This document shows, in pieces, positions 55,907 to 63,992 of a stretch of DNA of 64,000 nt. The stretch lies in NCBI GenBank assembly GCA_937916355.1, contig CALFTM010000059.1, positions 1 through 64,000 on the forward strand, given 5' to 3'. Origin of the DNA: an uncultured Bacteroidales bacterium. GTDB taxonomy: Bacteria > Bacteroidota > Bacteroidia > Bacteroidales > Paludibacteraceae. The notes under the pieces are model-generated. The model had not been told where the DNA came from. It did no database searches and worked only from the letters and a program-made list of their open reading frames with translations. The translations under genes and the position numbers were made by a program. Within the stretch, counting starts at the first letter, position 1. Each line of letters opens with the position of its first letter.

Positions 55907-57823
55907 TTATACAATCCTACACGTCGTTTCCGGTGAATAATGCTTAAAAATCTGCTCGAAGTTGTCTATCACATTATCATTGACTGCCGAGGCGTCACGC
56001 ATGACAAAATAGACCGGCTTCCGCTTGGCAATCTCCGTAATGGTTTTCTCATCAACATCTTTATCGAAAATAGCCATAAGATAACCATCATCCACATTAA
56101 ACACCGTAATATCATTCTTAATTCCTAACTCCTCATTTCTAATTGAAACAGAGAGTTCTATTCCGAGGTCGAGCATCACTTGAAAGAGCAAATCCTCATT
56201 GGTGCGGTCTGCCTTTACATTTTCATTGAAGAGCGAATTCATGCTGAACTCTTTTGGAGTGTAATAGACATCTTCCATATTAGAGGAGTCGAGCTTCAAT
56301 ACTCGGAAACCGACATCCAATTTGGAATTAGGAGTTGGGAGTGAGGAATTGTTTTCATTCCTCTTTCCTAATTCCTCCTTAATTTTCTTTCCTGCACGAC
56401 GGATACGCTCCTTGCCTATCTCACAGATATTTTTGTAACCGGCTTTGTAGGCTTCGCTCTTCTCATCCGTCTTTTCGGGTAATTGCACCATAATGAATTT
56501 ACGGTTTCCTCCATCTTCTGCATTGAGCTTCATCACAGCGTGAGCGGTGGTAGCGGAGCCTGAGAAGAAGTCGAGGATGATAGAGTCTTTGTTTGCACCA
56601 ATTCGTATTACTTGCATTAACAAACGAGTTGGCTTTGGAGAATCAAACGGAGGTCTTTCGAATAAGTTCTTTACTTCTTTTCTGGCTTCATCATTATGTC
56701 CACAATCATCATAACTCCAATATGTTGTCGGCACAACACCATCTTGAACTTCCTTAAGATATCTTTTTAATTGTGGTGCTCCTTTACCATCTTGACCAAA
56801 AAACACTCTATTTTCTTTAATCCATCGTTCAATGGTTTCTTTATTAGTCATCCAACTTCTACCACTTGGAGGATTATAAGCAACACCAGTATTAGGATTT
56901 ACAATAGGATAATCGTAATTTGCAGAATATGTTCTTACTGACAGATTATCAGAACGCCAACGACCCATTCCATCATTACTATCATACTTATAAAGGTGAT
57001 TTTGCTTCTCTGTTCTTGGAAGTAAATTTCTAATAAAGTTAATCTTAGAATATACAAGAACATAATCTATCACATTCGAGAACTTCTTTGCATCATTTGC
57101 AGAAGCATAATTTCTATGCCAACTTACGCACGCAACAAAATTATGTTCACCAAAAATTTCATCACACATCTTCTTCAAGTTCTCCACTTCATTATCATCA
57201 ATCGAAATAAAGATTACCCCATCCTCAGAAAGTAAATCCCTTGCCACTTTCAAGCGAGGATAAATCATATTCAGCCAATCGGTATGGAAACGACCGTTGC
57301 TTTCGGTATTTCTTGTATATACTTTTTCATCCATAATAATATTACCTTCTTCATCTCTAAAAAAAGAACGATCAGCATCATTAGCCGCATTTTCAGCAAA
57401 ATCATCATTATACACGAAGTCGTTTCCCGTATTATAAGGTGGGTCGATGTAAATCATCTTCACCTTGCCCAAATAGGTTTCACGCAATACTTTGAGTACA
57501 TCGAGATTATCGCCCTCGATGTAAAGATTTTGTGTATTGTCGAAATCCACACTCTCCTCTCGGCAAGGGCGGAGTGTCATAGTTGTAGGAGTGTTAGCCA
57601 AGCGGACAGATGCGCGCTTGTCCGGCCAAGTGAACTGATAACGTTCCTCTCCCTCTGCAATGATTTCGTTGGATAACTCTGCTTGCAGTTTCTCAAAGTC
57701 GATAGCCAGTTCCGGCTTACCATCCTTGCCCAAACGTTCCGTCACGCAATTCGGAAACAGCCGGGCAATCTTCTGTGTGTTAGAGCCTATCACATCGTGG
57801 CTCTGCATTTTCAGCCTCTCCAT
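55907..57823 (-). CDS. mod: Type III restriction-modification DNA methyltransferase subunit Mod
   Basis: The 638-residue protein is a beta-class N6-adenine methyltransferase: the catalytic DPPY (127-130) comes before the SAM-binding ILDFFSGSATTAHAV block, with a long target-recognition region between. Mod sets the recognition site for both methylation and cutting by Res. The segment about 475-500 (KEELGKRNENNSSLPTPNSKL) and a second one near 565 (RNEELGIKND) look like translated intergenic palindromic repeats inserted in frame. No simple-sequence repeat for phase variation is seen. An ATG at 57808 (MQSHDVIG) is an alternative start. Confidence 0.93.
   Translation of the reverse strand: MERLKMQSHDVIGSNTQKIARLFPNCVTERLGKDGKPELAIDFEKLQAELSNEIIAEGEERYQFTWPDKRASVRLANTPTTMTLRPCREESVDFDNTQNLYIEGDNLDVLKVLRETYLGKVKMIYIDPPYNTGNDFVYNDDFAENAANDADRSFFRDEEGNIIMDEKVYTRNTESNGRFHTDWLNMIYPRLKVARDLLSEDGVIFISIDDNEVENLKKMCDEIFGEHNFVACVSWHRNYASANDAKKFSNVIDYVLVYSKINFIRNLLPRTEKQNHLYKYDSNDGMGRWRSDNLSVRTYSANYDYPIVNPNTGVAYNPPSGRSWMTNKETIERWIKENRVFFGQDGKGAPQLKRYLKEVQDGVVPTTYWSYDDCGHNDEARKEVKNLFERPPFDSPKPTRLLMQVIRIGANKDSIILDFFSGSATTAHAVMKLNAEDGGNRKFIMVQLPEKTDEKSEAYKAGYKNICEIGKERIRRAGKKIKEELGKRNENNSSLPTPNSKLDVGFRVLKLDSSNMEDVYYTPKEFSMNSLFNENVKADRTNEDLLFQVMLDLGIELSVSIRNEELGIKNDITVFNVDDGYLMAIFDKDVDEKTITEIAKRKPVYFVMRDASAVNDNVIDNFEQIFKHYSPETTCRIV
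56113..56144. repeat. Half-copy of the AATTAGGA-type palindromic repeat inside mod
   Basis: The minus strand reads a GAGGAGTTAGGAATTAAG core, the same sequence family as one arm of the 56325-56385 element. It encodes RNEELGIKND in frame. Confidence 0.45.
56325..56385. repeat. Imperfect palindromic element inside mod
   Basis: Two arms of about 24 bp (AATTAGGAG...GAGGAAT and ATTCCTC...CCTAATTCC) meet at a 7-nt loop at 56351-56357. The element keeps the mod frame open and encodes a low-complexity segment. Confidence 0.55.
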
Positions 57824-57910
57824 TATGAATTTGAAAACTTAATTTAGCGAAAGTCAAGTCATCGGACTTCTGATAACTTTTATTTGTTAGTTTAAGTTTT
57901 ACAAAGACAC

Positions 57911-58002
57911 AAAAAAAAGCGTGAAGCCCCACTGTCGCTCGCTCCACGGTTAGAGGCTCTGGTAAGCCCGAATGTCCGAAACGAGCAACGAGAGCCCACG
58001 CT
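57911..58002 (-). ncRNA. Structured GC-rich element ending in a T-run, upstream of mod
   Basis: On the minus strand AGCGTG pairs with CACGCT as a closing stem. Inside, GGCTCT pairs with AGAGCC (directly after the first strand), and CGTTGCTCG can pair with a CGAGCGACAG-like segment. A run of eight T follows the closing stem. This could be a small structured RNA or a terminator-like leader before mod. GC content is far above the flanking DNA. Confidence 0.4.
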
Positions 58003-58004
58003 GA

Positions 58005-58097
58005 TGCATATAACAAACTACACTCGCCCTATGTTGCCATTGGCATACAAGTACACCAATGGCTCTAAAGGCATAGCGAGATATGTATATAACACAC
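58005..58097. repeat. Nested inverted repeat between direct repeats
   Basis: CTCG, CTATG and GCCATTGG (58023-58043) pair in order with CCAATGGC, CATAG and CGAG (58056-58080). The hairpin is flanked by direct repeats TGCATATAACAAAC (58005-58018) and TGTATATAACACAC (58084-58097). Confidence 0.6.
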
Positions 58098-58314
58098 CCA
58101 CGGGGCATTCACGTTGCTTTGTTTTTTTGACATTCTTTTGAAATTTACCAGATTTCTAACCGTCAAAACCAAAGCGTAGTAAACGCCTTTCAAATATGTC
58201 CTTGCCTCATGTATAGTACACAAAGCACCACAAATTTAAGGAAATCTATTTTCCTATACAAAAAATAGACGTTTTTTTAAGGCAAATTTTCAAAGCCCGG
58301 TTTGCAAAAGCCTC
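58098..58314. other. Intergenic stretch
   Basis: GGGGCATTCAC near 58102 is an imperfect inverted match of GTGAAGCCCC at 57921, so the structured element may extend to about 58128. The rest shows only T- and A-runs and no gene. Confidence 0.35.
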
Positions 58315-58354
58315 AAAAAAACTTTGCCCACAGATATAATATTTGTGGGCAAAG
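58315..58354 (-). terminator. Terminator of the 58379 gene
   Basis: CTTTGCCCACA and TGTGGGCAAAG form a perfect 11-bp stem; a run of seven T follows on the minus strand. Confidence 0.9.
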
Positions 58355-58378
58355 CTAAAAAATTGTCTCGAATGGATT

Positions 58379-58840
58379 TTACTCTCCTTCCTGTTCTAAA
58401 CCTTCTATCAATTCAGCATCTGGCTTTGCTAAAAAGAGCATGCCTAACATGTTTGCAATATAACAGAACCAAAATACATAATCGTAAAAAACTAAACCTA
58501 AAATGAGCGACAACATCAAGACCACTCCAAATGCCCCAAATCTGATTATAAAATAGATCTTATATGAAAACTTTGTCAACACACCCTCCATATTAGCCTT
58601 TTCTATTTTTTTCTTGACAATAATAGACACCACAAAAGCCACTACCGTCAAAGCCATAATTAAAATACTGATGCCCTCCTGACTAATGAGATTCTCTTCT
58701 AATAACACTTTTACAAAAGGGAAATTATTTAAGAAACCAGTCACCGAATAAAACACAGTAAACATCACAACGAACATAATAAACCAAAAATGAAAAACTT
58801 TGAGCATTTTCAAACTACATTGATCATCCATCAAATACAT
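58379..58840 (-). CDS. Small four-helix membrane protein, unknown
   Basis: The 153-residue protein has four hydrophobic segments (about 13-37, 53-72, 93-113 and 118-137) and an acidic C-terminus (ELIEGLEQEGE). No family is recognised. It has its own promoter (58934) and terminator, in the accessory region between mod and ATPase 2. Confidence 0.5.
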   Translation of the reverse strand: MYLMDDQCSLKMLKVFHFWFIMFVVMFTVFYSVTGFLNNFPFVKVLLEENLISQEGISILIMALTVVAFVVSIIVKKKIEKANMEGVLTKFSYKIYFIIRFGAFGVVLMLSLILGLVFYDYVFWFCYIANMLGMLFLAKPDAELIEGLEQEGE

Positions 58841-58933
58841 AATTACATAATTTTAAAAAATTCTACAATCTATATTTTATCCTCAAACTCGAAATCTCCA
58901 ACAAGTTTGAGTCGAAAAGTCACAAGCACTTTG

Positions 58934-58941
58934 CAAATTTA
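58934..58941 (-). promoter_or_regulatory. -7 box for the 58379 gene
   Basis: TAAATTTG on the minus strand, about 95 bp upstream of the ATG. Confidence 0.55.
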
Positions 58942-59003
58942 ATAAAAAAGAGCAACTTATCATCATCGAGGTGTGTCTTTCAGATATTTCAAAACACTAA
59001 AAA

Positions 59004-59147
59004 GATATGTTTTCCAATGTTTCTTATTGTCAATTTGGTGCGTTTTCCGATAATTTTAAGTATAAAAAAGGTGCGTTTTCTAATGTCTTTTATTATTAAT
59101 TTGGTGCGTTTTCCAATATTTACAAACCCAGAAAAGGTGCGTTTTCC
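59004..59147 (+). repeat. Left array: five GGTGCGTTTTCC units, period 33 bp
   Basis: Units start at 59004 (degenerate GATATGTTTTCC), 59037, 59070 (final C to T), 59103 and 59136. Every step is exactly 33 bp, with 12 bp of repeat and 21 bp of AT-rich spacer. The array lies just beyond the terminator of ATPase 2 and has the same orientation as the right array. Spacers alternate: units 2 and 4 follow TTT, and units 3 and 5 follow AAA. Confidence 0.9.
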
Positions 59148-59154
59148 ATAACTA

Positions 59155-59182
59155 AAAAAGCAGACTTACTAAAAGCCTGCTC
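59155..59182 (-). terminator. Terminator of ATPase 2
   Basis: On the minus strand AGCAGGCTT and AAGTCTGCT pair with one mismatch, followed by six T. It ends the transcript before the left array. Confidence 0.8.
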
Positions 59183-59205
59183 TAACATGCTACCTCGCAT
59201 TGACA

Positions 59206-60564
59206 TTAGTCCAAAAATTGCGTTACAAGATTAGACTCGTTCTGAAAGAACATTACATAATAGATTGGAATATAAGTAATTCCTTTCTTTGTATAAACCT
59301 TCTGCTCATTAGATAGCACATAGGCTCTTTTTACGTTGTACTCGTCGTTTGTCAGAAACTTATTCAATGCACTGTGGACGGTATAATCCTTTCCGGACTT
59401 CACCTCTATCGGGATATTTGACAAATTATCCACATCATCAATCAGATAGTCCACCTCTCCGTTTTTCTTGTTGTCGTAATAGTACAAATTATATCCGTGC
59501 GCCTTCAACTCTTGCGCCACCGCCGTTTCATAAACCGAGCCGAGGTTTATGCTTCTTTCATCAGACATTATCGCAGATATGTTGTTGCGGTAGAACAAGC
59601 CCGACAAAATACCCACATCGTTTAGATAGAGCTTCAGCAAATTCTTTCCGCAGTTTTCGGACAACGGATAGGTCGGAGTGCTGATAGCCTTCACGTCCAA
59701 AGTTACGCCAGCTGAAATTAGATAATCAAACTCGTCCAGATAGTCGTCACTTCTCTTCCAGCCTTTGTCTTCAATATCCTTCACCACAACTCTCTTCTTC
59801 TTATTTTCAAGGTTGGAAGGAATCATATCAAAAACACGGCGAATCTTCAACCGCTTATTATGCTGCTCTTCATACTTTGACGCATCCACAGCGTATAAAT
59901 TGTGGGTCTCTTTCTGCACCGACCTGAAACGTTCTACATTTCGGCTTTCGACGAAAATCTCCACCGCTCTCGGCAATCCGCCTACCAGAAGATACTTCTT
60001 AAAGAGGTCCATTATTTTGCTGTGCATAGCATCTGGCAGAGCCTGGCTGTCTTCAAAACACTTTCTCATCGCATCAATTGCAACTTCGCCCACTCCGTTT
60101 GCATACAGGAACTCCTCAAAGTCCAAAGGGTACATGTGCACCACCTCCAGACTGCCTATCGGCAAAGATTGTATCTGCTTCAATGTAACGCCAAGCAAAG
60201 AGCCGCTGGCTATGTAGGTAAACCTACCCTCCTTCATCAAAAACTTAACAAGGGTGAGAAGATGGTCGTAAGCCTGTATCTCGTCGATAAACACAAGGGT
60301 GTTGGACTTATCCTTCAACTTGTTGCCTGCCACAACGCTGAGAGCCATATAAAAATCTTTTGTGGTCTTGGCTTCCGCAAATACTCTGTCGCCCAACTTA
60401 TCCTCCTCCATATTGATTTCCACATAATTGGAGAACATACGTCGCCCAACCCAACGAATTATATAGGACTTTCCTATTTGTCGGGCTCCATCAACCAACA
60501 TCATTCTGTCTGAATTTGATGTCAGATACTCCTCTATCCTTTTGGTTATCTTTCTATACAACAT
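59206..60564 (-). CDS. AAA ATPase with DUF4143 C-terminal domain (ATPase 2)
   Basis: The 452-residue protein has Walker A VDGARQIGKSY at 24-34, Walker B TLVFIDEIQ, IASGSLLGV, and MYPLDFEEFLYANGVG. The C-terminal DUF4143 part has YYYDNKKNGEVDYLI and IPIEVKSGKDY, an E-V-K pattern like PD-(D/E)xK nucleases. It is a diverged paralogue of ATPase 1. Its transcription unit (promoter 60594, terminator 59155) is bracketed by two arrays of the same 33-bp repeat. The role of the family is not established. Confidence 0.8.
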   Translation of the reverse strand: MLYRKITKRIEEYLTSNSDRMMLVDGARQIGKSYIIRWVGRRMFSNYVEINMEEDKLGDRVFAEAKTTKDFYMALSVVAGNKLKDKSNTLVFIDEIQAYDHLLTLVKFLMKEGRFTYIASGSLLGVTLKQIQSLPIGSLEVVHMYPLDFEEFLYANGVGEVAIDAMRKCFEDSQALPDAMHSKIMDLFKKYLLVGGLPRAVEIFVESRNVERFRSVQKETHNLYAVDASKYEEQHNKRLKIRRVFDMIPSNLENKKKRVVVKDIEDKGWKRSDDYLDEFDYLISAGVTLDVKAISTPTYPLSENCGKNLLKLYLNDVGILSGLFYRNNISAIMSDERSINLGSVYETAVAQELKAHGYNLYYYDNKKNGEVDYLIDDVDNLSNIPIEVKSGKDYTVHSALNKFLTNDEYNVKRAYVLSNEQKVYTKKGITYIPIYYVMFFQNESNLVTQFLD

Positions 60565-60586
60565 GTTATTACCTGTTTATCAGGTG

Positions 60587-60594
60587 CAAATATA
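60587..60594 (-). promoter_or_regulatory. -7 box for ATPase 2
   Basis: TATATTTG on the minus strand, 23 bp upstream of the ATG. A partial repeat (GGTGC at 60583) overlaps it. Confidence 0.65.
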
Positions 60595-60612
60595 CATTAA
60601 TTCGATAAAAAA

Positions 60613-60855
60613 GGTGCGTTTTCCTATAGATTTTATAATAAAAAAGGTGCGTTTTCCTACATCCTAAACCTATATTTAGGTGCGTTTTCCTATAAATCCA
60701 ACCTTTCAAAAGGTGCATTTTCTAAATATTTAATCCTAAATTTAGGTGCGTTTTCCTATAAACTCAACTCTTCAAAAGGTGCGTTTTCTATAGATTATCA
60801 CAATAAAAAAGGTGCGTTTTCCTATATTTTCATTTATTATTCAAGTGCGTTTTCC
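60613..60855 (+). repeat. Right array: eight GGTGCGTTTTCC units, period 33 bp
   Basis: Units start at 60613, 60646, 60679, 60712, 60745, 60778, 60811 and 60844. All seven steps are exactly 33 bp. The core is GGTGCGTTTTCC, usually followed by TATA; units at 60712, 60778 and 60844 have one or two changes. The plus-strand frame through the array is open from 60601 to a stop at 60859 and reads 11-residue repeats of the type KGAFSY, but it has no ATG. Confidence 0.93.
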
Positions 60856-60890
60856 CAATAGAACCCAACAGAGGAAACATAATAACAACA

Positions 60891-60928
60891 AAAAAACGCA
60901 CCAGAATTATTCCGATGCGTTTTTTTTT
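60891..60928. terminator. Bidirectional terminator after the GH5 gene
   Basis: AAAAAACGCA and TGCGTTTTTT pair, with an inner GAAT/ATTC stem. T-runs occur on both strands. Confidence 0.85.
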
Positions 60929-60942
60929 ATAATTAACAGACC

Positions 60943-63702
60943 TTACCTGACAATCAACTTTTCGACATGCTCTCCGACCTTCACAAAATAGACTCCCTGT
61001 CTGTTCAAACGAATTTCATTATCGACGTTCGGCACAGCCTTGAACTCTTTAACCACTCTACCCATCACATCCATCACAACAACATCACTAACCTCGTCCA
61101 CGATGATGTAACTTATTCCATCCGCACTTGGATTTGGCGCAAGGATGAAATCTGACGTATGTACGAAATCAGAATTTAAGCCAGTTTCTCCAGTAGAAGG
61201 CTTACGGAACACCATTCCTTCACACGCTACATCGTCAATCTCCAAAGAGCCTGACTTATTTGCACCACTCTTAAACTGCCAACTAAACTTCACAATGGCA
61301 CTCTGATCCATTGTCACCTCTTCACCCCAATCCGGAGCTTGCTGCAAAGAACTCCAACTGATGCTTGCGGTAGTCCAGCTATCCGATGCACTTATGCGGA
61401 CGCTATGGTAATCCTCATCTTTCACTCCTTCTGTCTCTGCACGGAATTCATGAGCATCTCCTTTATAGCGATAGGTGATTTTTGAACATAAGCTCAGATC
61501 CATTGCTTCTCCTGATTTGTCCAAATACATTTCAAAACCGCAATACGGATCTCCCATCCAACCGTCTCCATGCCATTGGTTACCCATTTGGTAATCAACT
61601 TTCAAAGCACCATCAGCCGCAGTGATATTTACGTTAGAGTGAGGGTTCGCATTTTTGTTCTGGTCGTCAAAGACATCCCATTCTCCACCTTTTACATTAT
61701 AGACATCTCCATCCTCGAAATCATCAATTACAGAAGGATCCACATAACCTTCAGGAAGGATGACAAATTTAACACTCTCTTCGAGTTCCTCTTCTCCATC
61801 TGTCGCAGACAAACTGAACACATACGTACCTTCAGACAAACCAGACACCGTAGTTGTCGCACTATTAGGGGATGCGATAACCGCACCTGAAGGCCCAGAA
61901 ATCTGCTTCCAAGCGTATTGATATTGTTCTGTCCCTCCCGTCGCTTCTCCTGTAAGCGTTATTTTATCAACCGGCATCATAAGAGTCTTACCAGAACAGA
62001 TGCTCAAACGGAACTCGCGGCTAACCTCCAACAACTTCGGAGTGTAGTTCACCCAATTCTTAGCCACACCCAACAAATATGCGCCGTTCTCGGTCATTTC
62101 TGCATCGCTCCAATTGGTGGTCTTGTAGCAATCCGAATTCAAAATAGACCACTTACCATCGTCGCCACCTTTATTACCCATAGACCAGAAGCAGTTGATC
62201 AATGATTTATTTTTATAGATCTGCAAAAGTCCACCATCATCTTTACTCCAATTGAGACCCCACTCTGTCACGACAATTGGCACAGATGTAGTCCATGATG
62301 GATTAGAGTTCCAATCACCTTGATGACCCCACTCCACATATCCATGCCATGTATATGCGATGTTAGAATAACCTTGTCCCGCAGCAGTCACATTATGAGG
62401 TTCACGAGAATATTGGGTAGACCCCACGATGATGATATTCTTTTGGTCGATAGCACGGATGACTGGAATGATTTGCTTTGCATAATTCACAACGGTACCG
62501 TTGTCTGTCATCGGCTCGTTATAGATCTCGTACATCACATTCGGATATTCGCCCCATTTTTCAGCGAAATAGGTGAAAAACTCCTTTGACATATCCACCC
62601 AATGCTCAGCATGGTGTTCGTGGAAGTCAATGATCACATAAATATCATTTTCGATAGCCGCCTTAACCATTTCATCCACCAACTTCTTGCAATAGTCCGG
62701 ACGGTGATAGTAATTGTCCTCGTTCCATGTTGGGTCTCCATTCCACGGACTTCCCTCACTCGGAGCGATAGAGACCGGCAAGCGGATAATCTGCACATTA
62801 AATTTAGAAACGAGATAATCAACAGTCTCTTTCGTCCACCACAAAGCAGACGAGCAACTCCAATAGAAGCTTGGGCCCATCAAACTCACCACTTTGTCTG
62901 AAGCATCACAAACAGAACCTCCCTTCACTTTCAGTTGTCCATGCTTGGATACCACAAACTCTTGTTTCTTTTCCGGTTTGCATATTGAAACTTTTATCTC
63001 CTTCACCACACTTCCGATTGTTGCAGTCACAACATCAGAACCCAAGGAATTTCCAGCAGTGTAGACTCCATCGGGGGCATTACCCGACCACACAATCTTC
63101 TTTGCAACCACTTCTCCCGAAGCATTCACACCATTCGCCAAAATTTCAAATGACTCTTTCGGCATCAACTCCACTTTGCTCGGATTTGTCTTGATTTTCA
63201 CCACCTCCTTATCCGAAGAAGAAGATTTTGTCAAAGTGAAATAATCAAGATTCAATCCAGTTCCCCTGTTTTTCACAAAGAATGTCTGCGATCCCTTCTC
63301 AAAGAAGAAAAGCGCGCCTTTCGATGTCTCATACTCCGGCCAGCTGTTCATCGGAAGTGTCCACCAACTTCCACTCGTATTATTTGCCTCTGTATCAAAA
63401 ATGAAAGAAGCGCCATCCGCATCTTCAATCATCAAAGAGCCGGCCTTTCCGGCAAGGTACTTGAATGAAAATTGATAGAGACCCGATTCCGGAATCTCCA
63501 CCTGATACTCCAAAACCTCACCAGCCTCATCGAAATAACCCACGGAAGTCCCATTATTTTCTAAAATGATGTCCGAACCCAGACTCTGAGCCTTTACATA
63601 CTTCTCTGCCTCAACCTTGATTTGAGAAAACGCAGAAACTTGGCACGCAAATAATGCGACCAACAAAACCAACCAATTTTTCACCTTCATTGAATTAAAC
63701 AT
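60943..63702 (-). CDS. T9SS-exported modular GH5 cellulase
   Basis: The 919-residue protein has a signal peptide to about residue 26. A CBM6-like module covers about 28-160 and an Ig-like (BIG2) domain about 165-240. A GH5 catalytic domain covers about 250-575, with acid/base Glu396 in YEIYNEP and nucleophile Glu480 in VVTEWG. A PKD-like domain follows (about 595-665), then a second carbohydrate-binding module (about 670-835, FEDGDVYNVKGGEWDVFDD). The last 70 residues are a T9SS type A sorting domain (ILAPNPSADG ... GVYFVKVGEHVEKL). It should attack beta-1,4-glucan at or outside the cell surface. An ATG at 63690 is an alternative start. Confidence 0.92.
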   Translation of the reverse strand: MFNSMKVKNWLVLLVALFACQVSAFSQIKVEAEKYVKAQSLGSDIILENNGTSVGYFDEAGEVLEYQVEIPESGLYQFSFKYLAGKAGSLMIEDADGASFIFDTEANNTSGSWWTLPMNSWPEYETSKGALFFFEKGSQTFFVKNRGTGLNLDYFTLTKSSSSDKEVVKIKTNPSKVELMPKESFEILANGVNASGEVVAKKIVWSGNAPDGVYTAGNSLGSDVVTATIGSVVKEIKVSICKPEKKQEFVVSKHGQLKVKGGSVCDASDKVVSLMGPSFYWSCSSALWWTKETVDYLVSKFNVQIIRLPVSIAPSEGSPWNGDPTWNEDNYYHRPDYCKKLVDEMVKAAIENDIYVIIDFHEHHAEHWVDMSKEFFTYFAEKWGEYPNVMYEIYNEPMTDNGTVVNYAKQIIPVIRAIDQKNIIIVGSTQYSREPHNVTAAGQGYSNIAYTWHGYVEWGHQGDWNSNPSWTTSVPIVVTEWGLNWSKDDGGLLQIYKNKSLINCFWSMGNKGGDDGKWSILNSDCYKTTNWSDAEMTENGAYLLGVAKNWVNYTPKLLEVSREFRLSICSGKTLMMPVDKITLTGEATGGTEQYQYAWKQISGPSGAVIASPNSATTTVSGLSEGTYVFSLSATDGEEELEESVKFVILPEGYVDPSVIDDFEDGDVYNVKGGEWDVFDDQNKNANPHSNVNITAADGALKVDYQMGNQWHGDGWMGDPYCGFEMYLDKSGEAMDLSLCSKITYRYKGDAHEFRAETEGVKDEDYHSVRISASDSWTTASISWSSLQQAPDWGEEVTMDQSAIVKFSWQFKSGANKSGSLEIDDVACEGMVFRKPSTGETGLNSDFVHTSDFILAPNPSADGISYIIVDEVSDVVVMDVMGRVVKEFKAVPNVDNEIRLNRQGVYFVKVGEHVEKLIVR

Positions 63703-63966
63703 ATTTTAAAAACCAAAAACCTTCGCCATCTTCAGGAAGTTTAAAACATTTAAAAAACCTTAGACAGCCAAACAAAATTCTCGACAAGCAAAAGATGATT
63801 TTAGAATTTACATTTATCACAAAAGACAACTAACATGGTATTAGATTCAAAATCATCACGGCAAATTTAATATTTTTCTATTACATAACAATACATTTCC
63901 CCTACATTTTACATTTGCCCAATTTTCTAATCAACCGAAAAAAACATAGAGCAAATCACAAAGCAA
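63703..63966. promoter_or_regulatory. Long leader and promoter of the 60943-63702 GH5 gene
   Basis: The minus strand has TTG (63891-63889), a 19-bp spacer and TAAATTTG (63869-63862). The start site would be near 63855, leaving a leader of about 150 nt, similar in length to that of the other GH5 gene. I see no riboswitch or terminator in it. Confidence 0.6.
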
Positions 63967-63992
63967 CAAAAAAGGTGTACCGAAGCACACCT
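63967..63992 (-). terminator. Terminator of a gene beyond the right edge
   Basis: On the minus strand AGGTGTGC and GTACACCT pair around a TTCG tetraloop, followed by six T. It implies a minus-strand gene ending just outside the window. Confidence 0.8.

Noticed and set aside
57780..58016. A 78-codon minus-strand frame upstream of and overlapping mod
   Set aside because: It runs through the structured GC-rich element and its T-run, and overlaps the mod start; no recognisable protein features.
58005..58097. Integron attC site
   Set aside because: The TATAAC-flanked hairpin resembles one at first sight, but the right side lacks the complementary GTT core and no integrase or cassette array is seen.
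59004..60855. CRISPR array reading of the 33-bp-period repeats
   Set aside because: The conserved part is only about 12 bp, it degenerates within the array, the spacers are AT-rich and partly alike, and no cas gene is present.
63836..63850. Second copy of the CATGGTATTAGATT motif found at 50254
   Set aside because: Only 14 bases match, without promoter or hairpin on that strand; matches of this length are expected by chance in an AT-rich 64-kb window.
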